Under the pieces are notes generated by a model. The model was not told where the DNA came from, did not search any database, and saw only the letters and a program-made list of their open reading frames with translations. This document shows, one piece after another, positions 1-11,313 of a DNA stretch of 64,000 nt; position 1 is the first letter of the stretch; each line of letters begins with the position of its first letter. This DNA comes from Chondrus crispus (lineage: Eukaryota > Rhodophyta > Florideophyceae > Gigartinales > Gigartinaceae). The stretch spans positions 293,337-357,336 of the forward strand of contig NW_005178809.1 of NCBI RefSeq assembly GCF_000350225.1, in the 5' to 3' direction. The position numbers and the translations under genes are program-made.

Positions 1-2715
1 TCGCGAGGCAGTGGTCACCTATCCGCTCACCTACGCAGTGGTCACAAGTTTCACTTCCGCATTCACCGCCGGTGTTATAATGGCAGGAATGGAGGTTGCG
101 AAGAAATGGAGGACGAGGTGAGTAAGTAGCCTGGAAGGCAATCGGTGGTATACAGCAGGATATGAGAGGCGGTGATAAAGATAATGCCATTAGCTAGAGC
201 ACTGTGTGGAATAAAACGGGGCTGTTTTGCCATCGCATATCAGGCTCTAGCTAGTGTTCGAGATATCGTCGCTGCCCGTTCCTATGCTCACCTGTTGCGT
301 GCAACGGGTACCGTTAATCTGTATTTGCAATGATGTTGCAGCATAGAACAGCCGATGCATGTACACATTGCCTCTGTCTTAACATTTGACTGCAAAGTCG
401 CGTGTGTCTTGCCCATGCTGTTGAGTCACACTGTAAAGGAATTTTTCTCTCTAAGATGTTGTTGAATGGATGTGGCCGAGCAGCCCTCTCTGACAATAAA
501 TCTCAACTGCGGTTTCTTCGGTACAAGAAACACTAAATTGCCTGCCACGGGGGCATGCACGTTGCCAATTCTAAATACGTCGGGGTGCTTACAGAAATGC
601 GATGGTTTTGTGCAACTGTCCTTTTCAGAGTCACTTGAAGAACAGAACCATGCAACTATGAGCAGAAACTGCTAGTCAATCAAAAGTTCCAACCCATACG
701 ACGCTGGAAAGTATGGCTCACAGGGTGTAATGACTGGAAGGTAATCCCGGAGATCATACTAATGATGCGAGTATAGCAGATCTCAGTCTCAAGCAAGAGG
801 CCTGACAATGTTGGCACATCGCAACAGACGAATCCTGCTGACGCGTAAGTCCACGATTTCTTTAGAGTTAGCAATATGTCGCAGATGAATACAGTACTAG
901 CTCAGGCATACTCGCACACTGGACACATGCTATGATTTCCTTCGCTCGCCTGCTGCTGTTCTCGCTCACTATGAGCCACGCCCGTCCGCTGTTTCAAAAG
1001 CCGAGTCAGATGAAGGGTTGGTGATGGAAGCAGTTTGAGAACGTGGCTGCGGGACCTTTCGCTCCTGTTGCACCATTCAAAGCAGATACGGCTCGTCGGG
1101 AAAGCATCGCAGGCAGGAATGACAGCGATGCTGTGTACCATGGGCACGGAAGCGACATTGGTAAGAAAATACCTGGTAGCATCGACAGTAGCGACAAGCT
1201 CACTGTCCAACAGGCAAGCCACACGATGGCAATACTACGAGTCCCCCGCGAGGGCACTGAGATGCGATGATTAGACGGGAGCGAACGTGGGCACAGACTT
1301 CTCGTACCTTGTGAGAAGGGCGTAGAATGAGAGGCTGGCAACGTGGGACTCGACAGCATCGACAGGGGGATGAGCGATATGCGTGGAAATCAACGATGGC
1401 GGGGTGTGAACAGCGGCAGCGAGGTGAAAGGGGATGGGTGTAAGGAAGAGGAGGCGGCAGATTGGGTAGTGCCGAGTCAGAAAGCGTACCAGCGAGGGGA
1501 AAGCGCGAATGATTGGGCACGGCTGAGAGGCCTGCAGCGAGGGAGGCCGATAGCGTTGAGCCGAAACACTTGTCAGCGAAACACGTCGCTCAAACTACGA
1601 AGCGTGCACCGTGTAGAGGGGCCGCGAGGGAATGTGGCGAAAGGATTCAGAGAGTTCTATCAATGGAGCGGAAGGGTTACTTGCGCAGCCACAGTTCAAG
1701 AAATGCGGGCAACGATCCAGTAGTATTACTTTAAGCTGGAGAGTGGGGGATTGTGCTGATCACCATGCCGTATGTACTGACATCTATACGCACGTCACGG
1801 AATCTTACCGGGAGAGTTCTAAACGTACCAATAGTCTGTGCGACGAAGCCTTATAGCTGCAACAGGCGAAAGATATGGCTATGAAAGAATTACTTATTGA
1901 AGGGAACATCACTATCGCAGGAGTACGGATACGAAGGGGAAGAAAGGATGGCTTGAAGGGAAGAGCGGACGGCATGAAAGAATCAAACCAAGTTGAAAGG
2001 AAGGAATGGGCGTGCGAGGGAGATCACGGACAGTTGTACAAAACGACAGATGGAGTGGGCATGTCAACGGGCGGCGCCCCCGTACCCTGCCACCACACAA
2101 TGTGACAAAGCACAAGTGGTGACAGGCTCGAAAGACGCCACCCCAGAGACGAGAATGAAGTCCGCGGCCCTACACCCCGAGACCTCAGCGAGGCGAGGCC
2201 TCAGGGTGCGGTGCCCGGGTTTCCCCACGAACCCATTCTCGTACTCCGGGGCAGCGGAAGAAATGGTTAGAGGAAAGTGCGAGACCAGTATTTATACTCT
2301 TTGAGCAGCGCGTGTGTTTGCAACTGTTGTTCTATTCAGCAATGCTAAGTTTTGCCAACAAAGCGTTTTTTGCAACAAAACGTTAAACCGGCTGGCGGCA
2401 TCGTTCCCACTAAACTCGAGAGTACAAAACGTGAGGCCACAAGGTCGCGGTTAGACTAGCATTCAGAGAGTGGAGAAGAGGGCGTGACACGAGACGGTCT
2501 CTTTGCTACGATAATTGGAGCAGGATGTGAATCCGAATTTCGCGGGAAAGACGAAGCGCGAAGACTGAGTGCCACATTGTTGTATGTTCCACTGCGGGGT
2601 GAAGCATTGGTTCACCCCGTTTTAGCTCTCGGTCTTCGGTGTTCGATCGGATCATCAGTAAGTGAATTTCTTTAATATTTTTTAACCATCTCTTCAACCT
2701 TTTGACATCTGAAAA
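1..2715. other. Left edge, no gene recognised
   Basis: Only short overlapping frames (under about 130 codons) are present on both strands, and none has a domain I recognise. I saw no tRNA or rRNA signature, no terminal repeat and no long inverted repeat. The last few hundred bases (about 2300-2715) are more AT-rich and may hold the promoter and 5' leader of the NYN ribonuclease gene downstream. A spliced gene with very short exons cannot be excluded by eye. Confidence 0.4.
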
Positions 2716-3040
2716 ATGAGTGCTTTCGGGGAATTAATGTCGCTCTTCAGAAACGGCTCTGCGCTCTCACAAAGCAACAATTCATTGGCGTCCTCCCATG
2801 CATCACCAACCTGTTCTCACCTCGCATTCCCCAGTTTTGCGTTCCTACACAGTCCATCTGTGGTTTTTGTCGGCCACGCCCGTCTCAGGCCCACCTCGCC
2901 TGCACGCTTTTGGTACATCAAAGAAGGTGCAGGGAGGGACAAACATCTGCTGCCCACACAAACCAAGGGAAACCACATTAATTCAACCAGATTCTTGCTC
3001 CCTCGACTCCGACTTCAAGTGTTTGAAGGATACCACTATC

Positions 3041-3164
3041 GCAGCCCTGACCGCAGCCCTGACCGCAGCCCTGACGGTCACCCCTGCAGTCACCCCTGCA
3101 GTCACCCCGGTCCTTACTCCGGCCGTCACCCCGGCCGTCACCGACTGTCACCCCGGCTCTCACC
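3041..3164 (+). repeat. Degenerate tandem repeat upstream of the NYN gene
   Basis: About three copies of a 12-base unit (GACCGCAGCCCT) run into several copies of a GTCACCCC-type unit. The stretch happens to be open in the frame of the downstream gene, where it would encode Arg-Ser-Pro-Asp and His-Pro repeats. That composition looks like 5' leader rather than protein, which is one reason for choosing the downstream ATG at 3232 as the start. Confidence 0.6.
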
Positions 3165-3231
3165 TTCGCCTCACCCGGGCTTCACCTCGACTTCACAAGG
3201 ATATTTAAGAGCGACTCTGACATGCGCAACA

Positions 3232-4647
3232 ATGGAACAGAACAACGACCAACACCTGCAGGCACAAATTGCGGAAGCTCTTCGACGCAGCCGCGAAGAA
3301 ACAAACTTGGACGAAACGAACCTGGCTGCCGCCATGGCAAACAGTCTCACCACCCGCGATGAAGAAATAGCGCGTAACATGCAGCGTGCGCAAATCCAGG
3401 TATACGAACAAAACCTTTACCAGAATGCTTCGGATGAAGACGAAGACCATCCCAGTCCCTGGCAACACGTAAATTCCCAGTCACAACGCACCGATGCTCG
3501 CAGGGTAAACCACATTCACTCTTCTCAGTCGCTGCCGATACGACGGACCTCGGCACGCCCTGCAACGGCTCAACTCCGAAATAGACCATCTTCATATCGC
3601 GGCCCTGATATACCAGGCACCCGCCGAGTCCAAGAGGTGCCTGCTTCGACTAACTGGAATTCGCAATGGGCGCAGCAGATTCAGCCACGACCAACAGAAA
3701 CCCATCGCCACTACATAAGCCCGCCTGCGTGGGGAAGAAGCCCTCCAAGCCCACACCACTTAGCAGGAGGAAGTGGCCCTCACAGCCCTCAATCCGCCTA
3801 CCCCCACAATCGCCCCCTATCCAACCGCAACAGCCCCGCTCCACGCCGCAACGCCAATGCCTCCTTACCCAACACACCCTCTCGTGACCCACGCTCACCG
3901 TCCAGCCCACAGCACAATGGCCCTTCCCCCAATTTTACTTCTTCTCTCACTCCCATCAATATAGGCCCCCCACAGCTGCAGCAAAGCACTCCGTTTCTAC
4001 CCTCTCCGGGCCGCTCCCCTCTAACGTATGCGTCTGCTGTAGCTGCCAACGTTCCACAACCCCAGCCGCCCTCTCCTCAAAGACCTAATACACAACCGCG
4101 ACTATCTCAACGGTCTCAAGACGTCCCTATTACAATTCCAGAGGGTGAACCTACTGTTATAATTGATGGCCAAAATGTTGGCCGTGACTACGGCGAGAAC
4201 GACCACATATTCCAGAGCCGAGGAGTTAAACTTGCCCTGGACTACTACGCGGCAAATGGAATACGCGCTCTAGCGCTACTTCCAAGGAACAAAGTTGACC
4301 AACGTACTTACCTGAGACCTGGAGTTCGCAATACCCTCGTCGCTGATGACCCGGAACTCTTAAATGAGTTGCACAGCCAAGGACGAGTCTACTTCACCCC
4401 AGCTGGATCACATGATGACTTTTTCATCCTTAGGTATGCGATGCGGAAGGAAGCCGATGTCATCTCCAACGATCGCTTCATCAAGGAGTTAGAGATGCAG
4501 GAGACAGCCGAGGATGTACGCGACATGAGAACGTTTCTGGAAACTCATCTTATACCCTACACTTTCATTGGGCAAGACTTCGTACCAAACCCCAATCCGT
4601 GCCGACTTGGACGAAACGTGCACCAAAGCAGAGCACTGCGACGCTAG
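3232..4647 (+). CDS. Regnase/MCPIP-like NYN ribonuclease with two UIMs
   Basis: 471 residues from the chosen ATG. The frame is open back to an ATG at 2716, but that extension runs through tandem repeats. The N terminus has two ubiquitin-interacting-motif-like helices, at about residues 9-23 (IAEALRRSREE) and 29-44 (LAAAMANSLTT). A Ser/Pro/Asn-rich disordered linker follows to about residue 300. The C-terminal domain matches the Zc3h12a-type NYN (PIN-like) endoribonuclease. It keeps the acidic Mg2+ site: Asp312 in IIDGQNV, Asp395 and Asp396 in SHDDFF, and Asp414 in ISNDRF. The spacing (83, 84 and 102 residues) is almost that of human Regnase-1 (84, 85 and 103, from memory). The CCCH zinc finger that follows this domain in animal Regnases is absent. 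The likely role is cytoplasmic RNA cleavage; recruitment through ubiquitin is inference. Confidence 0.85.
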   Translation: MEQNNDQHLQAQIAEALRRSREETNLDETNLAAAMANSLTTRDEEIARNMQRAQIQVYEQNLYQNASDEDEDHPSPWQHVNSQSQRTDARRVNHIHSSQSLPIRRTSARPATAQLRNRPSSYRGPDIPGTRRVQEVPASTNWNSQWAQQIQPRPTETHRHYISPPAWGRSPPSPHHLAGGSGPHSPQSAYPHNRPLSNRNSPAPRRNANASLPNTPSRDPRSPSSPQHNGPSPNFTSSLTPINIGPPQLQQSTPFLPSPGRSPLTYASAVAANVPQPQPPSPQRPNTQPRLSQRSQDVPITIPEGEPTVIIDGQNVGRDYGENDHIFQSRGVKLALDYYAANGIRALALLPRNKVDQRTYLRPGVRNTLVADDPELLNELHSQGRVYFTPAGSHDDFFILRYAMRKEADVISNDRFIKELEMQETAEDVRDMRTFLETHLIPYTFIGQDFVPNPNPCRLGRNVHQSRALRR

Positions 4648-5276
4648 TCGCAAATTGCCCAAGTCCCCTGTCTCTACCCTCAAGTCAGCTTAGATATGAG
4701 GATGACTCCATGTACAATAAAGGACGCTTACTCCCCCCTACTAGTTACGGCACAATCGACTTTGAGATCTCGTTTCGCTGCTTCACATCTTAAAGCATGA
4801 AGTGCCAGTCTACCAGTTCATCCGAAATCCCCTCACTTCTAAAACTGGCAACTGGAGATTTCCACCGCTTTACAAGAAATAGTTCAGGCCTTCAACACTC
4901 CCTTTACCGCACCCATGGACAAGGGTCTATCCCGCATATGCGCACAGCAAACGTGCAGGCCAAGTTGATAGAAGTCATTAGAAATGTAGCCCCCTGCTGT
5001 AGCAGAACTGGCGAGGTCACATGAATTCGGGACTGAACAACGGACGCAAAACTGGGCTTTTCAATCCATACTAACACTACATGCTGCCACATTCCGCAAT
5101 GCCACTTTCAGATCCGCCCAAACGCCTTCTACTTCTACAACATCCAATAGTTGCCTTGCATCTCGACCCTTTCATCACAGATGAAGAACAGAAGCACAGT
5201 GTTTGTTGGCATCTGATCTCACAACTGTTTGAGAGCGGCGCAACGCATGCAAACGAGAGCTCTGCGAAGCCGTAGT
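4648..5276. other. Tail-to-tail intergenic region
   Basis: 629 bases lie between the stop codons of two convergent host genes. Only short frames occur (up to 75 codons) and none is recognisable. It presumably holds both 3' UTRs and polyadenylation signals; I saw nothing else. Confidence 0.5.
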
Positions 5277-6371
5277 TTACTCCTTCTTGCTCATTTCTTC
5301 CGCTCTGTTTGTAGCTTCTCTAATGGCCTCGATTACAGCCGATCGGAAGCCACGATTTTCTAAGATCGCAGACGCCGCGATTGTGGTTCCTCCAGGGGAC
5401 TCCACCCGGTTTCGCAGTTCTCCTAGATGAACATCTGGCTGTTCAAGTGCCATCTTGGCCGCACCTAGGACAGTTTGACATGCGAGCTGCCGCGCTACCG
5501 CCCGTGGCAAACCTTCCCGTACCCCTGCATCTGACATCGCTTCCATCATCATGTAGACGTAGGCTGGTCCGCTCCCGCTGAGACCTGTAACAGCATTAAT
5601 ACTCTTTTCCGGTACTTCTGACAGCAAACCGCACGACCCCATGAGTGTTTCAACCACTTCCCGATCTTCCTGTGTGCACTTTTTGTTCAATGTGAAGCTA
5701 GAAGCCGCCTCGCCCACTAAACACGCTTGATTCGGCATGACTCGAATGCACTTGCGCCTTGGATTCCCTGCTGCAAGGCTGCCGAGGTCAACGCCAGCAC
5801 AAATAGAAACAACTAGCAACTGCTTCCTTCTATTTTGCTTTTCGAAATTGGTTACATCTTCCAATACTATTGGGACGATATTCGGCTTAACAGCTAAGAA
5901 GATTGTGTTACTATTCGAGAGCATCTCTTCTCCGTCTGCAGTGACTGAGACTCCCAGCTTTGCCAGTTCCTCTCGCCGAGCTTGAACAAGTTCACAGACC
6001 CACATGTTTTGGGGCGCGATTGTTTTGCGATTCAACAACCCCTTCAGTATCGCTTCAGCCATCATTCCACCTCCGTAAAAGCCAACAGAAACGTCATTCA
6101 TCTTAGAAGTTGTTACTAAACTTCGCGTTCGCAGATCCGGTCGATTCCCGAAAACTGCTCGTCCCGCTTTTCGGACTGTAAAAGAAGAGAGCGCTTCCGG
6201 TGGGCAAAGGGGAATAGACCGAGAAGAAATGGAGCGATTCAATGCGGACGGCAATGCGCGAATGAACGAAACACTCTTTTGATCACGGATGTAGCAGTAT
6301 GTGGAAAATTTGGATAAATCTGCGAACCGCTCTGCAGATCGAAAGCCCGGAAATGTGAGCCGTGAGAACAT
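5277..6371 (-). CDS. P5CR: Pyrroline-5-carboxylate reductase with organelle presequence
   Basis: 364 residues. It catalyses the last step of proline synthesis, reduction of 1-pyrroline-5-carboxylate with NAD(P)H. The catalytic part starts near Met91 (MNDVSVGFYGGGMMAEAI), which holds the Rossmann dinucleotide loop. The family signature GLSGSGPAYVYMMMEAM is intact, and the C-terminal PGGTT region is also present. This core of about 274 residues is a normal size for the family. The first 90 residues are rich in Ser and Arg and poor in acidic residues, as expected of a mitochondrial or plastid presequence. Met91 could be a second start giving a cytosolic form. The gene is a single uninterrupted frame, convergent with the NYN gene. 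I see no damage. Confidence 0.95.
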   Translation of the reverse strand: MFSRLTFPGFRSAERFADLSKFSTYCYIRDQKSVSFIRALPSALNRSISSRSIPLCPPEALSSFTVRKAGRAVFGNRPDLRTRSLVTTSKMNDVSVGFYGGGMMAEAILKGLLNRKTIAPQNMWVCELVQARREELAKLGVSVTADGEEMLSNSNTIFLAVKPNIVPIVLEDVTNFEKQNRRKQLLVVSICAGVDLGSLAAGNPRRKCIRVMPNQACLVGEAASSFTLNKKCTQEDREVVETLMGSCGLLSEVPEKSINAVTGLSGSGPAYVYMMMEAMSDAGVREGLPRAVARQLACQTVLGAAKMALEQPDVHLGELRNRVESPGGTTIAASAILENRGFRSAVIEAIREATNRAEEMSKKE

Positions 6372-7222
6372 ATCACCGTACAGTAATGAATGTGGCGAGT
6401 GACTAAAGCATCGGCCTAAACAAGCAGGTGTTTGCCACAGAGATGCAAAGGCAAAGCTTGACGTTCTTCAATGTGACTCTCTGCATGCACAAAAGCAAAC
6501 CGGCGAGAGCGATGAATTTCCCTTCGCCGATGATGATACGAGTGCGATGATACGATACTGTGATATCACACATGAAGGAGGTCTGCACCTCGCCGATACC
6601 GTGCTGTACCCTTGGTACCCTACATTATTTGCAATTTTCGGGTTGAATATTGCCAAACATAATGTAGGCAGATGAATTTCTCAAGAGTGCCTCTTCATTG
6701 TCACCATTGCTAAGGAATTGGCAATGGTGACAATGAAGCCTCCTTGGCAATGGTGAGAATGAAGAGACAAGGCATTTGCCTTACTCGAACGCATCCCCAG
6801 TAGGGACTAATACTACAGCATTCAAAAGGCTTTATTCCTGTCTTGTTGCCATGGCTTTTGAAATTGGAAAAAGAATTAGCGCTGGTTCCGCAAGGTGTCC
6901 ATTGGTTCAAAGCTTGGTTTGCGAAGCGAGAGCAGGTGGAATGTGAAGCATTTAAACTGCAGAATCTTTAAACATTGGCTCTATTTATTGAGAATCGGTA
7001 TCCTCAATGAGGATCCCGAAACTATGCAAGGACCTCAATCGCGCAGCCACAGCTGCAATACGAGAATCTCATACCGCACGGTGGATATCTGGTTTGCACA
7101 CTTTCGACCGCCATCCTGGACACTGGAACCGCATTTTTTCGGAAAATTTAACACTTGAGATGCAAGCCCGCTTCTTGTACAGTACGCATTGTACCAAGGG
7201 TACAGTATGGACGTGTCTATAT
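6372..7222. other. Upstream region of P5CR and left flank of the transposon nest
   Basis: No gene is recognisable. It should contain the P5CR promoter, transcribed leftward. A strong hairpin at 6693-6738 is listed separately. The last four bases (7219-7222, ATAT) are the left flank of the outer transposon and match the four bases after its right end. Confidence 0.5.
6693..6764. repeat. Perfect 18-bp hairpin plus a third copy
   Basis: Bases 6693-6710 and 6721-6738 are exact inverted copies separated by a 10-base loop. The right arm is repeated directly at 6747-6764 with one mismatch. The hairpin lies about 320 bases upstream of P5CR. It could be the relic of a small foldback element. Confidence 0.75.
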
Positions 7223-7249
7223 CCCTAGTGTTGAATTTTAATGTACGGT
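7223..7249 (+). repeat. Left terminal repeat of the piggyBac-like element
   Basis: It begins CCCTAGTGTT and ends in ATGTACGGT, the left half of the subterminal palindrome. The right half resumes at 13070-13080, after the Copia insertion and its target duplication. A further diverged copy of the palindrome is at 13262-13281. Such repeats are candidate transposase-binding sites (inference). Confidence 0.7.
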
Positions 7250-7786
7250 TATGGGATTATTGGCCATATTTGGATCAAGGATCAGACGGATGTGGCTGAG
7301 GTAGGGATACTGATATGGGGCTGCGATAAAGGGAGGAACCAGGTGGCAAAGTAATCAGCATGAACGCTGGGCTGCTGCCGCTATCCTTTTGTTACTACGT
7401 TAGGTCGCTGCTTAAGTACTGATTTCTCGCGTCTCTTTGCTGCCGCATCTATCGTCTATGCCATATTACTGCGCGCTGCACTTGCCATTTGCGGTTCTTT
7501 GCTAATTGAAGCAGAGCTCGTGCTTCTCGCTATGTTCATTGCTTGCATGCTGCCACTCTATCTATGCCGCTGATAGAGCTGGTCAAGGTTGCGACCTTTC
7601 CTCCGAGTAGAGGATTGCATTCGCCCATATTGCATTGCCGCTGCCGCGTATGCCCTTTCGTCTCCATAGCAAAATGTCCTGCGTATTCAGGTACGTCGAC
7701 ATGTTCTTGAGTGCCAGTCGATTCGCACGTGTACCTTCATTTACAGAAACCCGATCACTGATCGAATCAGGATATCTGGTTTCACA
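7250..7786 (-). repeat. Copia 3' LTR
   Basis: 537 bp, matching 12528-13064. On the element's strand it starts at 7786 with TGTGAAACC and ends at 7250. Six consecutive G residues, a short polypurine tract, lie just upstream of it on that strand (about 7789-7794). Its last 18 bases repeat the first six gag codons (MANNPI). Confidence 0.93.
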
Positions 7787-7898
7787 TACCCCCCAGTCAT
7801 TCGAATGGGATGAGGGTGACTTCACGGCTATTTTATTTCCATTCTGTGCTGTCATGAGACTGACCCTGTAAGAACGCGCTCTTCAGAATTCCGGTAGT

Positions 7899-10800
7899 TT
7901 AAATGTTGTTGAGATCGTTCCAGAGCTTAACATTTCGCTTTGTTAATGCGTCAGCCACATTGCCAGTGCCGGGAATCTATCGAATGACATCAACTTCTTT
8001 GGATTCGAAGCTGTCGCGGATACGCTGAACTGTTTGGCGCAAACGATACTCTCTTCCTTCATGTAGGGTTGATATTGTATCAAAGAGCCCCTTTGAATCA
8101 ACCACTATTTCACTTCTTAGTCCAGTCTTCGGAAACAGCGATCGCATTCCTGTCTTAATATAATATCCGCGGTCATCTGCTTCCGTACAAGCCAGGATTT
8201 CTGCGCCATAGCTGGAGTGGCTGATTCGTCTTTGCTTTGTGCTAACCCAGTCTATGACGTAGTATTGGTCACTTCCGTCACTCATTGTCGTTCAAATACC
8301 GCAGATTACTCCGGTCAGGCCATAGGATTAACGAGAGCTGATATTAAATGAAGCGTCGGAGAATGTGGTAACCCATGCCTGTGTGAGTAGATCTGCTTGA
8401 GGAAAGAAAAGGGTAGGGTCGAGGTTTTTGATGTCCCTAACCATTTCGTTTGCCTCGATGAGATGGCCCACTTTCAAGTTTGAGAGTCGCTGCTGCATTG
8501 CTGAACTTGCATAAGCTGCAGGTGGCAAGACACCTTTGCCCAACCATAGCATGGTTCCTGCCAAACTCTGAAATAGGGTCATTTCGCTTTCAGTGGCGTT
8601 CCTGTTAAGCTGCTTCCTTCTCTCTCTTGATAAGGAAATTTCTCTTAGCTCTTTCATGTAGCTATTCATCATCATCTTTATCGAACCGCTGGCGTCCTGT
8701 TCAATCTCACGGCCATTAAAATGAAACTTTCTGTCTACGACGATTTTTCCGACCTCAAATCTTTTCTTGAGCTTTTCTAAAAAAGTTTGGATTACTGAGA
8801 TTGATCCTCCACAGATAAAGTTGTCTGTGACCTTCGCCACGATGAGTGTAAATTTTCCCACGCTGTCTCTTAGCACATATATCTGGTTGAGGCCTTTTAC
8901 GCGTTGAAGTCCAACTCTATTGAGCATCCAGCCTTCTACTGTCTTTGCCCATTGCCGTCCTGCTTCCACAATGCCGTATGGTAGCTTCGTCAGTTTCCAT
9001 ATCTTTCCGCGCGCAGCAGTCCATTCCCGAGGTGGTCGTACGAAAATGTCACGTTGGATCGGTCCACTTTGGAGATATGCTCCTTTTATGTCTGCCATGG
9101 CCAGACGCATTCCGAGAAGTGTCACAGCGGCGAGGAGAATGCGGATAACGTCAAATTGAGCCGTCGATGAGTCCTTGCGTATATCGTCTTTGTATACATC
9201 CCTATTGCCGTGTGGGACGATCCTTGCTTTCAACGCGTGAGAGCCGTCTTCGCTTGTCTTCACCTTGTAGATCACATGCGAGGAGATCACATTTGCCCTT
9301 GATGGCAGATCTGAGTCATCAATTAGTTCGTATGCATCCGCCCAATTCGACTCATGCTCTTTGTTGAATGCCTCTTCAACAATCCATGAAGGTGCGAACT
9401 CGAGCTTGTTCCGCGTTACCTGTGCTTTACCGATCGTTCGTGCCATATTCTCCATTATTTTCGATCGGTCTGAGGACAGTGTTGTATTTGGCGTGGAGTT
9501 TCCGTGGACGGTTGTTGTGCCGATGTCTGCTTCTGAATTCCCGTCGGAGACTGTTACTGTGTTTGCCAGTAGGGCTGTGGAGATAGGAATGTCGGACACA
9601 TTGGGAGGACTTTCGTCGTCACTAACCAGTCGGGCTTGTGATGTCAATTGGTCTGTTATTTGTGTTTGACCTGCAATATTTCCGTTCGATCCTACCCCCT
9701 TGTCCGATAGTCTATCGTCCCTGTTGTGCATTGATTCTGTGATCATATGAGGTGTGATGGAGTCGTCCGTTGCTAATTCTTCCTCTAATGTTTGTGACAT
9801 CAGGTCTTTTGTCAGCTGGCTGTTGGGTGCTATTCGCATGTCTTCGTACGCTACTCGCATAGGAGGACCTTTTTCGGATCGTCGGGCACGTACGCGATGC
9901 TGTTCCGCCTGTACGACTGATGCCTTGACCCACCCTTTTTTCTTCGCTTTACTTGACGTTTCGTAATAGACCCAAATAGGGTCTCCCGGTTTCAATATGT
10001 CGCTGTGCAGGACGGATGGGTTCTTGGTGTGCAGGAGTTTTGAAGAGCGCGGGCTGCTGCTTGCTCTTTATGCGCTTGTAATAGCTCCGTCGTGACATGT
10101 GATTGTGGGGTGCCAATGATAGAAGGAGTGTAGTCCTTTGCTAATTGAAATGAACTCAATATCCTGGATCCTGAGAACATGTTCGATAAGAACGCTGCTC
10201 GCGCCACGATCGTTCTTGTGTCAGCATTTGTAATTTCGTTGTCCAATTTTCGAATTATGCATTTAACAGCTGGATTTTTGCGTTCAACACTGCCCAATTT
10301 GTTGTGTCTCCTTGCTGGTCGTGGTTTGTACGTAATGTTGTGTTGTTTCAGGAACTCACGGAAGTCGGGCTTGTCGTAAGCATCGTCTCCGGAAAGTGCT
10401 CTGGGCGCTCCATGGATACAAGTCCAGTAGCGTTCTACGCTGTTTTTGATCGTTTCCAAGTTTTGGTTTGGTACGATACGTATTTCGGACCACGAGGTAC
10501 CCCTGTCCGTCATATTGACGAGAATGCATTTCTTACCGTCGATACTGCAATGCGTAAAGTCGATCTGAACTTCCTGGTTGAATGCTGAATTAACGTGAGT
10601 GAGAGATAGCTTCCGCATGCTTGCCGGCCGGCCTTTCTTTGCACATATTTCACATTCGCTGTCTACTGTGTCGATTGCCTTCGAAAGTTCTTCGTTGAGG
10701 ATGCCCGCATTCTTACATATATGCTTAATTTCATCTGCGTTTGCGTGAGTGAAACGATGAATTTTCTTTGAGAATGCGAGAGGCGTTCGTCTTCCTAACG

Positions 10801-11313
10801 CGTTGATGTTAGCCATGAGGCTACTAACTGATGATTGTTTGTGCGGTGCTATTTCCACTCGCAGTCGCTGAACACTGCCTGCTGTTCCTTTCCATGTCAT
10901 ATACGTGAGAAGTGTAAGGATTTTTGTATCCGTCGGTCGTTTGATCGAGATGTGCCGCGGTCTTTCGTAGTTGATTATGTTCGCGTATTGTGTGATGTCC
11001 AAGCCTATTATTAAGGGCGATTCCCCGTGGACGAGGTCGAACGAAAGAGCTATTGGATTGCCATTTCGATCCATAAAGGTCAAGGTCCACGTTGCCATGA
11101 TGGGGCGGGCGTCATGACAATCCTGTCTCGTCCTGGACGCACCACGTGCGTCCAGGCATGTTCGTATTTTTCACGTGGTGCGTCCAGGACGAGAGGGATG
11201 CCGAGAAATTCACATAATGTAGTAGCGTTCAGGATACCTCCGGTGGAGGATGGGGCTCCTTCATCAATGATGGGGTTGGGGTCGATCTGGAGCGTGAGCG
11301 ATCCCTTTACTGA
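7899..11313 (-). pseudogene. Copia pol: protease, integrase, RT, RNase H (broken)
   Basis: The protease starts in the frame overlapping the gag stop and has the active-site variant IIDEGAPSS. Near 11105 the frame changes and continues with the second half of the protease (PLIIGLDI). The integrase follows: an HHCC finger, then a D-D-E core with Asp in QIDFTHC, Asp in LSGDDAYD and Glu in GSVERKNP. A second frame change near 10040 leads to RT, which has DIKGAYLQSG as motif A, LPYGIVEAGRQW, and KVTDNFICGG where YVDD is usual. RNase H ends with IPGTGNVADALTK. In-frame stops occur at 8328-8330 (TAA), 8292-8294 (TGA) and 7977-7979 (TAG, probably from the Trp of a usual RWIPGT). Each frame change fits loss of one base beside a short homopolymer. 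Confidence 0.9.
11126..11194. repeat. Perfect 23-bp inverted repeat inside the Copia protease
   Basis: Arms 11126-11148 and 11172-11194 are exact inverted copies around a 23-base loop. The loop also repeats part of the arm (CGTCCAGG). It lies between the protease active site and the frame change near 11105. Confidence 0.85.

Noticed and set aside
3041-3164. CRISPR-like array
   Set aside because: Units are contiguous short repeats without spacers, and the genome is eukaryotic.
2716-3231. N-terminal extension of the NYN ribonuclease
   Set aside because: It is open but repetitive and low-complexity, with no domain; the ATG at 3232 begins just before the first UIM.
7583-7855. Small ORFs shared by 7583-7855 and 12861-13073
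   Set aside because: They are identical because they lie in the two Copia LTRs; no evidence of coding function.
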